A DNA stretch of 64,000 bases, taken from the NCBI GenBank assembly GCA_964628385.1, contig CAZVOD010000014.1:1-64000 (forward strand), given 5' to 3'. Each line of letters opens with the position of its first letter. The first letter of the stretch is position 1. Below, in pieces: positions 26,299-34,895 of the stretch. This DNA comes from JANQPA01 sp964628385. GTDB lineage: Bacteria > Bacteroidota > Bacteroidia > Chitinophagales > Saprospiraceae. The translations under genes were made by a program, and so were the position numbers. Below the pieces are notes generated by a model. That model did no database searches, had not been told where the DNA came from, and saw only the letters and a list, made by a program, of their open reading frames with translations.

Positions 26299-26886
26299 CT
26301 AGATGGATAAAAAGGCTTTTAATATTTCTTCTCCTACGCCACCGGACTTCTCAGGGTGAAATTGAGTGGCGTAGAAATTATCTTTCTGCACCGCCGCCGA
26401 AAATGGTAGTGTATAATGACTGATAGCAGTAGTATAAGGCCCTTTTTCAACATAATAGCTATGTACAAAGTATACGAAGGAATCCTCTTCCGTATTTTTA
26501 AATATCGGCTCTTTTAAGTCCCCTATTTGATTCCACCCCATATGAGGGACTTTCTCCCCGTTTTGTGGCAGAAATCGCTTTACTCGTTGGGGGATGATAC
26601 CAAGGCAGGGAGTGTCGTTTTCTTCACTGTGTTCGCATAGTAGTTGCATGCCCAGGCATATGCCCAGTACCGGTTGTTTTAGCGAACGGATTAGCTCATC
26701 CAGGCCTTCTTTTTTAAGAAATGCCATGGTAGTGCTGGCTTCTCCCACCCCGGGAAATATGACCTTTTCAGCTTCCTGAATGATCTTGTGATCACTGCTC
26801 AGTATAGCCTGTATGCCCAAGCGTTCCATAGCGAATAAGACAGACCGTACATTACCTGCGTTATAATCGATAATAACTGTTTTCAT
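26299..26886 (-). CDS. hisH: imidazole glycerol phosphate synthase, glutaminase subunit
   Basis: Class I glutamine amidotransferase feeding ammonia to HisF. The 195-aa protein has the nucleophile C77 in LGICLGMQLL, the oxyanion region FPGVGEAS (44-51), and the His/Glu pair in TQFHPEKSG near 175. Last gene of the hisGDCBH unit, 42 nt after hisB. Its partner hisF is about 15 kb downstream in a separate unit. No clear intrinsic terminator was found after hisH. Confidence 0.96.
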   Translation of the reverse strand: MKTVIIDYNAGNVRSVLFAMERLGIQAILSSDHKIIQEAEKVIFPGVGEASTTMAFLKKEGLDELIRSLKQPVLGICLGMQLLCEHSEENDTPCLGIIPQRVKRFLPQNGEKVPHMGWNQIGDLKEPIFKNTEEDSFVYFVHSYYVEKGPYTTAISHYTLPFSAAVQKDNFYATQFHPEKSGGVGEEILKAFLSI

Positions 26887-26928
26887 ATATTTATTTTAAA
26901 CAGCGATATGTTTTTTTACTATCTAATT

Positions 26929-28071
26929 TCATAGGACTCCTTTAGTGGAAGGAAGCGATTGGTTGTCGGTATCTATTCTTACGGCTTGCCGTATAGCCCT
27001 GGCCAGGGCTTTAAAGGTTATTTCTATAATGTGATGATCGTTTTGGCCGCTAGCCTGAACATTGAGATTGCACATTGCCATATCACTGAATGACTTGAAA
27101 AAGTGTGAAAACATTTCGGTAGGAAATTGGCCTACTTTTTCCCTGCGGAGAGAAGCATCCCAAACCAGCCAGGGCCTGCCGCTGAAATCTAGTGCTACTC
27201 TGGCCAGGGCTTCATCCATCGGCAAGATGGCAAACCCATAGCGCTGTATGCCCACTTTATTGCCCAATGCTTCCCTGAAGGCCGCCCCAAGCGCTAGTGC
27301 TGTATCTTCAATGGTATGATGTTCATCAATGTGCAAGTCGCCATTTACCCGGACATACAAATTACAGCCGGAATGCTTGGCTAATTGATCCAGCATATGA
27401 TCAAAAAAGCCAATGCCAGTTTGATTATCGTAATTGCCCTGCCCATCCAGGTCAAGCTTTACTAATACTTGGGTTTCCTTTGTTTTTCGACTGATGGTAG
27501 CCCGGCGCTCCGGTTTGGACTTAAGATAGCGATAAATACTCTCCCAGCTCTGGGTCGTATGCATGATCGTATTTTCAAAAAGTTCTTCGTGTTTGGACGC
27601 CGTTTCTTCTGCTCCCAATTCCGGATCATTGTTTAGCCAGATACCTTTTGCATTCAGGTTTTTGGCTAATTCCATATCCGTTAGTCTGTCACCGATAACA
27701 AAAGAATTTTCCAAATCGAAATTACCCTTCATATAGTGATCTACCAGGCCGGTTCTCGGTTTGCGTGTGGGCGCATTATCGTGGGCAAAGGTTTTATCTA
27801 TCAGGACTTCTTTAAATTTGATGCCCTCATTAGAAAAAGCCTCCATAATTTTATTGTGTGCTGGCCAGAAGGTAGACTCAGGAAATGAATCAGTACCCAG
27901 ACCATCCTGATTGGTAATCATGACTAGTTGATAGTCCAGCTCTTCTACTATCCTGGCCAGGTACTGAAATACTTTTGGATAGAAGGCAATCTTTTCCAGG
28001 GTATCTACCTGATAATCTTCCGGCTCAAGTATTAGCGTACCATCTCGGTCTAGAAAAAGTGTTTTTTGCAT
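26929..28071 (-). CDS. hisB: bifunctional histidinol-phosphatase / imidazoleglycerol-phosphate dehydratase
   Basis: Performs steps 6 and 8 of histidine synthesis. The N-terminal HAD phosphatase (about 1-165) begins LFLDRDGTL with catalytic D8 and D10; VIGDRLTDMELA supplies the later Mg-binding Asp. The C-terminal dehydratase (about 180-380) shows the metal-binding signatures FFDHMLDQLAKHSG, DEHHTIEDTALALG and SGQNDHHIIEITFKALARA. A 380-aa fusion is typical for Bacteroidota and enterobacteria. It lies between hisC (21 nt) and hisH (42 nt). Confidence 0.97.
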   Translation of the reverse strand: MQKTLFLDRDGTLILEPEDYQVDTLEKIAFYPKVFQYLARIVEELDYQLVMITNQDGLGTDSFPESTFWPAHNKIMEAFSNEGIKFKEVLIDKTFAHDNAPTRKPRTGLVDHYMKGNFDLENSFVIGDRLTDMELAKNLNAKGIWLNNDPELGAEETASKHEELFENTIMHTTQSWESIYRYLKSKPERRATISRKTKETQVLVKLDLDGQGNYDNQTGIGFFDHMLDQLAKHSGCNLYVRVNGDLHIDEHHTIEDTALALGAAFREALGNKVGIQRYGFAILPMDEALARVALDFSGRPWLVWDASLRREKVGQFPTEMFSHFFKSFSDMAMCNLNVQASGQNDHHIIEITFKALARAIRQAVRIDTDNQSLPSTKGVL

Positions 28072-28092
28072 GGTTAATAAGGTTTTAAGTTC

Positions 28093-29130
28093 TTAAACCA
28101 ACTCAAAAGAAAGCATAGCTTTGAATAACTTTTCATTTTCTTCTGGTGTACCAATGGAAATTCTTAAGCATCCCTCACAAAGTAAGACATTAGAACGGTT
28201 TCTGACTATAATCTGCTTCCGCACCAGATGATCATATACCGCAGCAGGATCGTTTACTTTTACCAAAATAAAATTAGCTTCTGAGGGAAAAAGGCGTTCC
28301 ACGTAGTCAAGGCCTGCCAAAAATTGTTGTACTGTAACTTTTTGGCCCAGAATTTTTTTTATCCACTGTTGACGTTCCTGACTTTTGTCAAATGCTTGTA
28401 GTGCAGCTTCCTGCGTAAGTTGATTAACATTGTAGGGGGCTTTCACCTTGTTGAATAATTCAATAACAGGCTCCTGGGCAAAGGCCATACCCAGTCTTAT
28501 TCCGGCCAGCCCCCAGGCCTTGGAAAAGGTCTGCATAACTACCAGGTTAGGGTAGTCTTTGATGCGCGCTATCCAGCTGGGCTGGGAGGAAAAGTCAATA
28601 TAAGCCTCATCAATGACTACAATCCCTTTAAAATTATCCAGCAATTGTTCAATCCGTTCTGCTTTCATATTATTGCCCGTAGGATTATTAGGGCTACATA
28701 TAAAAAGTAGCTTTGAGTGCTCGTTTGATGCATCCAATATGCCTTCAACATCCGGCTGGAAATTGCTCATCAAAGGGATTTCCCAAACAGCAACGTCTGC
28801 AATATCGGCACTTACTTTATACATGCCGTAGGTTGGAGGGAGGGTGATGATGTGATCGTTTTTAGGCTCACAAAAAATCCGGATTAATAAATCTATAGCC
28901 TCATCACTGCCATTTCCCAAAAAAATATTTGCAGTATCTATACTCTTTAAGTCACTGATCTTATTTTTAAGATGCCATTGTAAGGGATCTGGATACCTGT
29001 TGTATCCAGTGTCAAAAGGGTTTTCATTGGCATCCAGGAAAACCTCCGCGGCGCCTTTAAATTCAGAGCGGGCCGAGGAGTAAGGTTTTAGTGCTTTTAT
29101 GTTTTCTCTTACCAAAGAAGTAATATCCAT
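28093..29130 (-). CDS. hisC: histidinol-phosphate aminotransferase
   Basis: PLP-dependent fold-type I aminotransferase, 345 aa. Motifs: FLDANENPFDTGYNRYPDP near the N-terminus, SPNNPTGN (near 145), VIDEAYIDF (near 173), and the PLP-lysine motif QTFSKAWGLAGIRLG (near 200-214). The final Arg-binding region is CLRISIGTPEEN. It starts 6 nt after hisD, which suggests translational coupling. Confidence 0.97.
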   Translation of the reverse strand: MDITSLVRENIKALKPYSSARSEFKGAAEVFLDANENPFDTGYNRYPDPLQWHLKNKISDLKSIDTANIFLGNGSDEAIDLLIRIFCEPKNDHIITLPPTYGMYKVSADIADVAVWEIPLMSNFQPDVEGILDASNEHSKLLFICSPNNPTGNNMKAERIEQLLDNFKGIVVIDEAYIDFSSQPSWIARIKDYPNLVVMQTFSKAWGLAGIRLGMAFAQEPVIELFNKVKAPYNVNQLTQEAALQAFDKSQERQQWIKKILGQKVTVQQFLAGLDYVERLFPSEANFILVKVNDPAAVYDHLVRKQIIVRNRSNVLLCEGCLRISIGTPEENEKLFKAMLSFELV

Positions 29131-29136
29131 TTAGCA

Positions 29137-30432
29137 TTATTTTTTTGTGTCTTTGAGCATTTGCAATCGAATGCTTACTGCATTTTTGTGTCCTTCCAGT
29201 TGTTCTGCTGCGGCCATATGCTCTACGGATGGTCCTAGTTTCTGAAGGCCTTCTGCTGATAACTCCTGAAAGGTGATTTTTTTGATAAAGGAGTCAAGCG
29301 AAACCCCGGAATAAGTTTTGGCAAAGCCGTGTGTAGGCAGCGTATGATTAGTGCCCGATGCATAATCACCAACAGACTCCGGGGTGTAGTTGCCCATGAA
29401 TATGGATCCGGCATTGATCACTCCGGAGGCAAAATCATAAACATCAGCTATGGAAAGAATGAGGTGCTCCGGTGCATATTCATTGATAATATTCAGCGCT
29501 TCAATCCTGTCTTTCATAATGACAGCTACACTATTTTCCAATGCTTTTTTGGCAATTTCCGCTCTCGGTAATTCTTGTAGTTGAATATTGATGGCTTGTT
29601 GTACATTTTTTACAAACACCTCATCAAAAGCTACCAGGACTACCTGGCTGTCAATACCATGCTCCGCCTGAGAAAGTAAATCGGCGGCGACAAAAGAAGG
29701 GTGGGCTGTATAATCTGCACAGACTAGCACTTCAGATGGCCCTGCCGGCATATCTATTGCTATTCCCTGTCGGTTGACCAGTTGTTTGGCGGCTGTGACG
29801 TACTGATTTCCTGGGCCAAAGATTTTGAAAACCGCGGGAACGCTTTCCGTGCCGTAGGCCATGGCTCCAACGGCTTGTACGCCACCTATTTTGAATATCT
29901 TATCAATTCCTGCCAGGTCAGCAGCATAAATGATGGCCGGGTGCAACTTACCATCTGAAGATGGGGGAGAGCACAAAACAATTTCTTCACAACCGGCAAT
30001 TTTAGCAGGCACCCCAAGCATCAATACCGTAGAGAATAAGGGGGCCGTTCCACCCGGAATATACAAGCCTACCTTCTGGATGGGGCGGCTTTCGCGCCAG
30101 CATTTTACACCTGGCATCGTTTGAACAGTGGATGGCCGTTCCTGTTGTTGCTGGTGAAATTTTTCGATATTTGACCTAGCGGTTTGAATGGCTGCTTTCA
30201 GGTCTTCGTCCAGAGATTTATGGGCGGCTTTAATTTCTTTTTTAGATACCCTAAAATCTTCTAGTGTCGCTTTATCAAATTTGTGGGTATAATTGCGAAC
30301 TGCTGTATCGCCATTTTGGCGAATATCCTCCAGTATGCCAGACACTGTACTCTCTAGTGTAGCGGTATCAAGGGTTGGCCGCTCCAGTATTTGTGCCCAT
30401 TTTTCCTTTTCTGGATAATTGTATATACGCAT
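29137..30432 (-). CDS. hisD: histidinol dehydrogenase
   Basis: Zinc enzyme that oxidises histidinol to histidine with two NAD+. The 431-aa protein shows the family signature region FGPGNQYVTAAKQLV...IDMPAGPSEVLV (near 210-240), zinc-site LLSQAEHGIDSQ, the catalytic E-H pair in EYAPEHLIL, and SGTNHTLPTHGFAKTYSG near 358-376. It begins 19 nt after hisG and ends 6 nt before hisC. Confidence 0.97.
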   Translation of the reverse strand: MRIYNYPEKEKWAQILERPTLDTATLESTVSGILEDIRQNGDTAVRNYTHKFDKATLEDFRVSKKEIKAAHKSLDEDLKAAIQTARSNIEKFHQQQQERPSTVQTMPGVKCWRESRPIQKVGLYIPGGTAPLFSTVLMLGVPAKIAGCEEIVLCSPPSSDGKLHPAIIYAADLAGIDKIFKIGGVQAVGAMAYGTESVPAVFKIFGPGNQYVTAAKQLVNRQGIAIDMPAGPSEVLVCADYTAHPSFVAADLLSQAEHGIDSQVVLVAFDEVFVKNVQQAINIQLQELPRAEIAKKALENSVAVIMKDRIEALNIINEYAPEHLILSIADVYDFASGVINAGSIFMGNYTPESVGDYASGTNHTLPTHGFAKTYSGVSLDSFIKKITFQELSAEGLQKLGPSVEHMAAAEQLEGHKNAVSIRLQMLKDTKK

Positions 30433-30451
30433 TTACAAAAATTTATCTTAA

Positions 30452-31312
30452 CTAAACGATCATTTTTTCAATAGGAATAACCAGAATGCCCTGCGCGCCA
30501 GCCACTTTGAGCTGGTCTATAATTTCCCAGAATCGGTCTTCCTGGATTACAGTATGGATAGAACTCCAGCCTTGCTTCGCCAATGGCATCACTGTAGGGC
30601 TTTTCATCCCGGGCAGAATTTTTGTTATTTCTTCCACACTTTCATTAGGGGCATTCATCAAAAGATACTTATTGTTTTGAGAAGCCAATACTGATTTTAG
30701 TCTGAATAGTAAGTTATCAAATATGGGCTTCATTTCCGCTCTTATATGTTCTCCAGAAAATAAACAAGCTTGAGATTTTAAAATAACTTCTTTCTCTTCT
30801 AGTCCATTTTTGAAAAGAGTACTGCCGGTGCTTACCAGGTCACAAATAGCTTCTGCAAGGCCAATATTGGGCGCTATTTCAACGGACCCTGATATCTCAT
30901 GGATTTCTGCATTGATATTGTGCCGATCCAGATAGGCCCGCAGGGTATTGCGATAGGAAGTAGCAATTCTTTTACCTTCCAAAAAGCTACGATCCTGATA
31001 AGGCGTATTTTTGGGAACGGCAATAGACAACCGACATTTTGAAAACCCCAGGGGTAGTATTTTCTTCAATGGCTTTTGTTTTTCTTCTACTGTATTTTCA
31101 CCCAGAATGGCTAAATCTGCAACACCATCGTAAACATACTGTGGGATATCTGAGTTGCGTAGAAAAAATAAATTGATGGGAAAATTACTTGCCTGTACTT
31201 TCAACTGATCTTTTCCCGTATTGATTTTGATGCCACATTCCTTGATCAGCTTCATAGAACCGTCCAGGAGTCTGCCTGATTTTTGGACGGCTATGTTGAT
31301 TCTTGGTTCCAT
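30452..31312 (-). CDS. hisG: ATP phosphoribosyltransferase (long form)
   Basis: First and committed step of histidine biosynthesis. I chose the ATG at 31312 (286 aa, MEPRINIAVQKSGRL), the normal family start. A longer frame begins at a GTG (31399) directly after the leader-peptide stop and would translate through the attenuator. Motifs: GRLLDGSMKLIKECGI, YVYDGVADLAILG, and the PRPP-binding loop EAICDLVSTGSTLFKNGL. The C-terminal about 75 residues (YLLMNAPNESVEEITKILPGMKSPTVMPL to IVIPIEKMIV) are the ACT-like regulatory domain for histidine feedback, so HisZ is not required. Expression is probably governed by the leader upstream. Confidence 0.96.
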   Translation of the reverse strand: MEPRINIAVQKSGRLLDGSMKLIKECGIKINTGKDQLKVQASNFPINLFFLRNSDIPQYVYDGVADLAILGENTVEEKQKPLKKILPLGFSKCRLSIAVPKNTPYQDRSFLEGKRIATSYRNTLRAYLDRHNINAEIHEISGSVEIAPNIGLAEAICDLVSTGSTLFKNGLEEKEVILKSQACLFSGEHIRAEMKPIFDNLLFRLKSVLASQNNKYLLMNAPNESVEEITKILPGMKSPTVMPLAKQGWSSIHTVIQEDRFWEIIDQLKVAGAQGILVIPIEKMIV

Positions 31313-31332
31313 ATTATTTTGATGAATTAAGG

Positions 31333-31373
31333 TAAAAAAAAGAGGTTTACCGGTAAATGGTAAACCTCTTTTT
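31333..31373 (-). terminator. his operon attenuator (terminator and competing antiterminator)
   Basis: On the minus strand a perfect 10-bp stem GAGGTTTACC / GGTAAACCTC (31359-31368 and 31342-31351, 7-nt loop) is extended by A-U pairs and followed by eight T residues, 21 nt before the hisG ATG. A segment just after the leader stop codon, GGTGTTTGGT (31399-31390), can pair 8 of 10 with ACCATTTACC (31361-31352), which overlaps the terminator stem and loop. A ribosome stalled on the His codons would leave that segment free to form the antiterminator; one reaching the stop codon would cover it. Confidence 0.88.
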
Positions 31374-31399
31374 GAAAGTGAAAAATAGCCACCAAACAC

Positions 31400-31456
31400 C
31401 TATTTAGAGAAGAGGATAAAATGATGGTGATATGTATTTGAAGTTAATAGAATCAT
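31400..31456 (-). CDS. hisL: his operon leader peptide with three consecutive His codons
   Basis: An 18-codon frame, MILLTSNTYHHHFILFSK, then TAG. The three His codons are at 31421-31429 (CAC CAT CAT). An AAGGA-like stretch precedes the ATG. It lies about 15 nt from the predicted transcription start and 88 nt before hisG, immediately ahead of the terminator/antiterminator. This is the classic arrangement of ribosome-mediated attenuation, in which scarce charged His-tRNA stalls the ribosome and lets transcription proceed into hisGDCBH. Naming it hisL follows enterobacterial use; the peptide shares only its His run with that one. Confidence 0.88.
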   Translation of the reverse strand: MILLTSNTYHHHFILFSK

Positions 31457-31476
31457 TCCTTGCGCTTGATTTTGGG

Positions 31477-31508
31477 CAAATATAAGCAAGAAAGATTATT
31501 TTTTGCAA
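31477..31508 (-). promoter_or_regulatory. his operon promoter
   Basis: Minus-strand TATATTTG (31477-31484) is an exact TAnnTTTG. A TTG (31506-31508) lies 21 nt upstream as the -33 element. Predicted start near 31470, about 14 nt before the leader-peptide ATG, which fits an attenuator leader. Confidence 0.75.
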
Positions 31509-31926
31509 TTCTTGGTGCTGTGAAAAAGCAACAGAGAATTTTATTGTAGCCTTGCGTAAAAAAAGGCCAGACGTAAATGGACGTACTGGCCTTCGAAAAA
31601 CACCTAAAACCCTATTAACTAACCCATTTTATTTTAAAATAGATTTTTTCTTATTTACTGGTATTCACTTATATCTTTAAATACAAACTTAATGCTAAGT
31701 TTAATGAAAACCTATCAAGTGAAAAGTAGTTTTTGTAAAGTAATTGCTAAAGTACTATTTCTTAAAGCGTGTTATTCTCTGGAATTTTCCAAAAATGTCC
31801 CGTAAAATTATCTATTTCTGCCTTAAGATCAAAAAACTTTACAATAATAATTGTCTTATCAATTAATCTTAACTTTTTACTGAAACAAAGTTTTTGTGTT
31901 TGTGTTTTTCAAAAGTTTTTAATTTT
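31509..31926. other. intergenic region between his leader and uvrA
   Basis: About 420 bp of AT-rich sequence. It contains the uvrA terminator and otherwise nothing recognised. A plus-strand ORF (31769-32275) overlapping the uvrA 3' end is a frame shadow. Confidence 0.5.
31555..31593 (-). terminator. intrinsic terminator downstream of uvrA
   Basis: AAGGCCAG (31563-31570) and CTGGCCTT (31586-31593) form a perfect 8-bp stem, lengthened by inner ACGT/ACGT pairing. On the minus strand it is followed by a run of T. It lies about 330 nt beyond the uvrA stop and insulates the his promoter just downstream. Confidence 0.8.
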
Positions 31927-34827
31927 TCAGGAGCCGACCGAAGCAGTTGAATATTGTTTGAGTTCTTTTTTGAGGAACCTGCCGGTGTGGCTTTTTGAGT
32001 TTCGGGCAATCTTTTCCGGAGTGCCGGTCGCAATTATTTCTCCTCCTTTTCTTCCTCCTTCCGGACCGAGATCTATTATATGGTCTGCCATTTTGATAAC
32101 ATCCATGTTATGCTCAATCACCAAAATAGTATTACCTTTATCAATAAGTTTGTTAAGGACACTGAGTAGGTGTCGGATATCTTCAAAATGCAGGCCGGTT
32201 GTTGGCTCATCGAGAATATACACCGTATTGCCGGTATCTCTTTTGGAAAGCTCTTCGGCCAGTTTTACGCGTTGAGCTTCCCCACCGGATAGGGTGGTGG
32301 CCTGCTGACCAAGGGTAATATAACCTAAGCCCACTTCATTAAGCGTTTTCAGGCGTCTGTACACATTGGGTATGGGTTCAAAAAACTCAGCGGCTTCACT
32401 AACCGTCATATTCAATACATCACCAATAGATTTACCTTTATAAAGAATTTCAAGCGTTTCTCGGTTATACCTTTTTCCCATACATTTTTCACATTCCACA
32501 TACACATCGGGCAGGAAGTTCATTTCTATCGTTCGCATCCCTGAACCCTGGCATTCCTCACATCTCCCACCTTTAACATTAAAGGAAAAGCGCCCGGGCT
32601 TATATCCCCTGATCTTTGATTCAGGTAGCTCAGCAAACAGCTTTCTAATATCTGTAAACACGCCGGTGTAGGTAGCTGGGTTGGATCTCGGCGTCCGACC
32701 TATGGGCGATTGGTCTATTTCTATAACTTTGTCAATATGCTCAAGCCCCCCAATTTTTTTGTAAGCCAGCGGTTTTTGGAGGCTCTTGTAAAAATGTTGC
32801 CTCAAAATTGGATAGAGTGTCTCATTGATTAGTGTAGACTTACCGCTGCCGGATACTCCGGTAATACAGCAAAAAGTACCGAGCGGAATTTTAATAGAGA
32901 CATTCTTTAAATTATTACCACTTGCACCTTTGAGTTCAAGTATATTGCCATTGCCTTTTCTTCTTTTTTCAGGAATAGGGATAAATTTTTTATCACTCAA
33001 ATATTCCGCTGTCAAAGTATTTTTTTTGAGGAAAGATTCCGGTGTTCCTTCTCCTACCAGCTCACCGCCGTGTTTGCCTGCTCCCGGGCCCAAGTCAATA
33101 AGATAGTCAGAGGCCATCATAATATCTTTATCATGCTCTACCACCAAAACTGTATTACCAATATCTGATAGTTCTTTGAGTGCCTGTATCAAACGATGGT
33201 TATCTCTTTGATGTAGGCCAATGCTGGGTTCATCCAATATATAAGTAATACCGGTGAGCTGAGAGCCAATCTGGGTAGCCAGTCTTATGCGTTGAGCTTC
33301 TCCTCCCGATAGGGTTCGTGCCGGGCGGTTCAACGTGAGGTAATCCAGGCCTACATGTAATAAAAAGCCCAACCTAAGCTTTATTTCTTTGAGGACTTCT
33401 GAGCCGATTGTATATTGACGCTTCCTCAGGTGTTGGGGCAATTCTTCCAGCCATGCCTGCAGAGCGTAAAGATCCATCTCTGATAATTGGCCGATATGCT
33501 TGTCGTGAAGCTTGAAGTGCAGTGCCGTTTTCTGAAGCCGGAACCCATCGCAGGAAGGACATTTATCGATAGACATAAACTCTTCCGCCCACTTACGGAC
33601 TTTCTCAGAAGAGGTACTGCCGTACCAGCGCTTGATCATAGAGACCAGCCCTTCGTAGGCCAGGTTGTAGGAAAAGTCGCTCTTTTTGTAGCCTGTTCTG
33701 GAGCGAATGGCAAGCTGGGTGTCGCCGCCGTACAAAATAGCATCCAGCGCTTTTTTAGGCATCTCCTCAATCGGGGTGGCAAAGGTGAAATCATACTTCT
33801 TTGCAATAGCCCGGAGTTGCTTGAAAGTTAGGTTGTTTCTCACTTCTCCAAAGGGTACAATACCGCCATCATTAATACTTTTGGAATAATCTGGAATTAC
33901 TTTTTCCAAATCTACTTTATCAACAATACCCAGGCCATTACATTCCGGACAAGCTCCGTAAGGAGAATTAAAAGAAAAGGTATTGGGAGAAGGTTCTTCG
34001 TAGGATATACCCGATTCAGGGTCCATCAAATGCTTACTGTACCCCGCAATGTCTTTGGTGTCGTGATTCATGATCAAAATAGAACCATTTCCCAGTTTGA
34101 GGGAGGCTTCCAGCGATTGCTTTAAGCGGTTTTTTTTATCTTCATTGACTTTTATCCTATCAATAACCACCTCTATATCGTGTACTTTGTATCGGTCAAT
34201 CTGCATACCGGGCTCGATATCCACAATGACCTTATCTACTCTGACTTTTGTATAGCCCTGCTTTCTGATTTGTTCAAATAATTCTCGATAGTGACCTTTA
34301 CGCCCTCTGACTACCGGAGCTAAGATGACGATCTTCTGGTCGATGTATTGTTCAAAGATACGCTCCTGAATTTGCTCTTCACTGTACTTGACCATTTTGT
34401 TGCCCGTTGTATAAGAATAGGCATCAGCAACCCGGGCGTATAACAACCTTAAGAAGTCATAAATTTCTGTAATCGTGCCTACTGTAGACCTTGGGTTTCT
34501 GCCGGTTGTTTTTTGTTCGATAGAAATAACCGGACTCAGGCCATCAATCTTTTCTACTTCTGGTCTTTCCATTTCACCGATAAACTGCCGGGCGTAAGAG
34601 GAGAAAGTTTCCATATATCTACGCTGCCCTTCAGCATAGATCGTATCAAATGCTAGGGAGGATTTACCACTCCCACTGATCCCGGTGATAACAACCAGCT
34701 TATTTCTGGGTATACTTATATTGATATCCTTGAGATTGTGTACCCGTGCACCGATCACGTCTATAAAATCCGGTTCTACGACCGTGTGTAGTCCATTGCT
34801 AGTTTTATCTTCCATTTTCTGGTTCAT
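31927..34827 (-). CDS. uvrA: excinuclease ABC subunit A
   Basis: DNA damage-recognition ATPase of nucleotide excision repair. I chose the ATG at 34827 (966 aa), which is preceded by an AGGAG ribosome-binding site; the frame opens at an upstream GTG. It has two ABC modules, with Walker A GISGSGKSS (near 48) and GVSGSGKST (near 655), and two signatures LSGGEAQRIRLA and LSGGEAQRVKLA. Zinc modules are CPECNGLG / CPSCDGFR and CEECQGSG...CEKCMGKRY. The UvrB-binding region lies between. The length fits the family. It is transcribed as a single gene. Confidence 0.98.
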   Translation of the reverse strand: MNQKMEDKTSNGLHTVVEPDFIDVIGARVHNLKDINISIPRNKLVVITGISGSGKSSLAFDTIYAEGQRRYMETFSSYARQFIGEMERPEVEKIDGLSPVISIEQKTTGRNPRSTVGTITEIYDFLRLLYARVADAYSYTTGNKMVKYSEEQIQERIFEQYIDQKIVILAPVVRGRKGHYRELFEQIRKQGYTKVRVDKVIVDIEPGMQIDRYKVHDIEVVIDRIKVNEDKKNRLKQSLEASLKLGNGSILIMNHDTKDIAGYSKHLMDPESGISYEEPSPNTFSFNSPYGACPECNGLGIVDKVDLEKVIPDYSKSINDGGIVPFGEVRNNLTFKQLRAIAKKYDFTFATPIEEMPKKALDAILYGGDTQLAIRSRTGYKKSDFSYNLAYEGLVSMIKRWYGSTSSEKVRKWAEEFMSIDKCPSCDGFRLQKTALHFKLHDKHIGQLSEMDLYALQAWLEELPQHLRKRQYTIGSEVLKEIKLRLGFLLHVGLDYLTLNRPARTLSGGEAQRIRLATQIGSQLTGITYILDEPSIGLHQRDNHRLIQALKELSDIGNTVLVVEHDKDIMMASDYLIDLGPGAGKHGGELVGEGTPESFLKKNTLTAEYLSDKKFIPIPEKRRKGNGNILELKGASGNNLKNVSIKIPLGTFCCITGVSGSGKSTLINETLYPILRQHFYKSLQKPLAYKKIGGLEHIDKVIEIDQSPIGRTPRSNPATYTGVFTDIRKLFAELPESKIRGYKPGRFSFNVKGGRCEECQGSGMRTIEMNFLPDVYVECEKCMGKRYNRETLEILYKGKSIGDVLNMTVSEAAEFFEPIPNVYRRLKTLNEVGLGYITLGQQATTLSGGEAQRVKLAEELSKRDTGNTVYILDEPTTGLHFEDIRHLLSVLNKLIDKGNTILVIEHNMDVIKMADHIIDLGPEGGRKGGEIIATGTPEKIARNSKSHTGRFLKKELKQYSTASVGS

Positions 34828-34895
34828 ATTATCACTCCTTGAACAAATCACTTTAACCTAACATCGGAAAGCATACAGGTGTTGTAAAAAAAGCC

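Noticed and set aside
31313..31399. N-terminal extension of hisG starting at GTG 31399
   Set aside because: It would translate through the terminator hairpin directly after the leader stop; the ATG at 31312 gives the normal HisG N-terminus.
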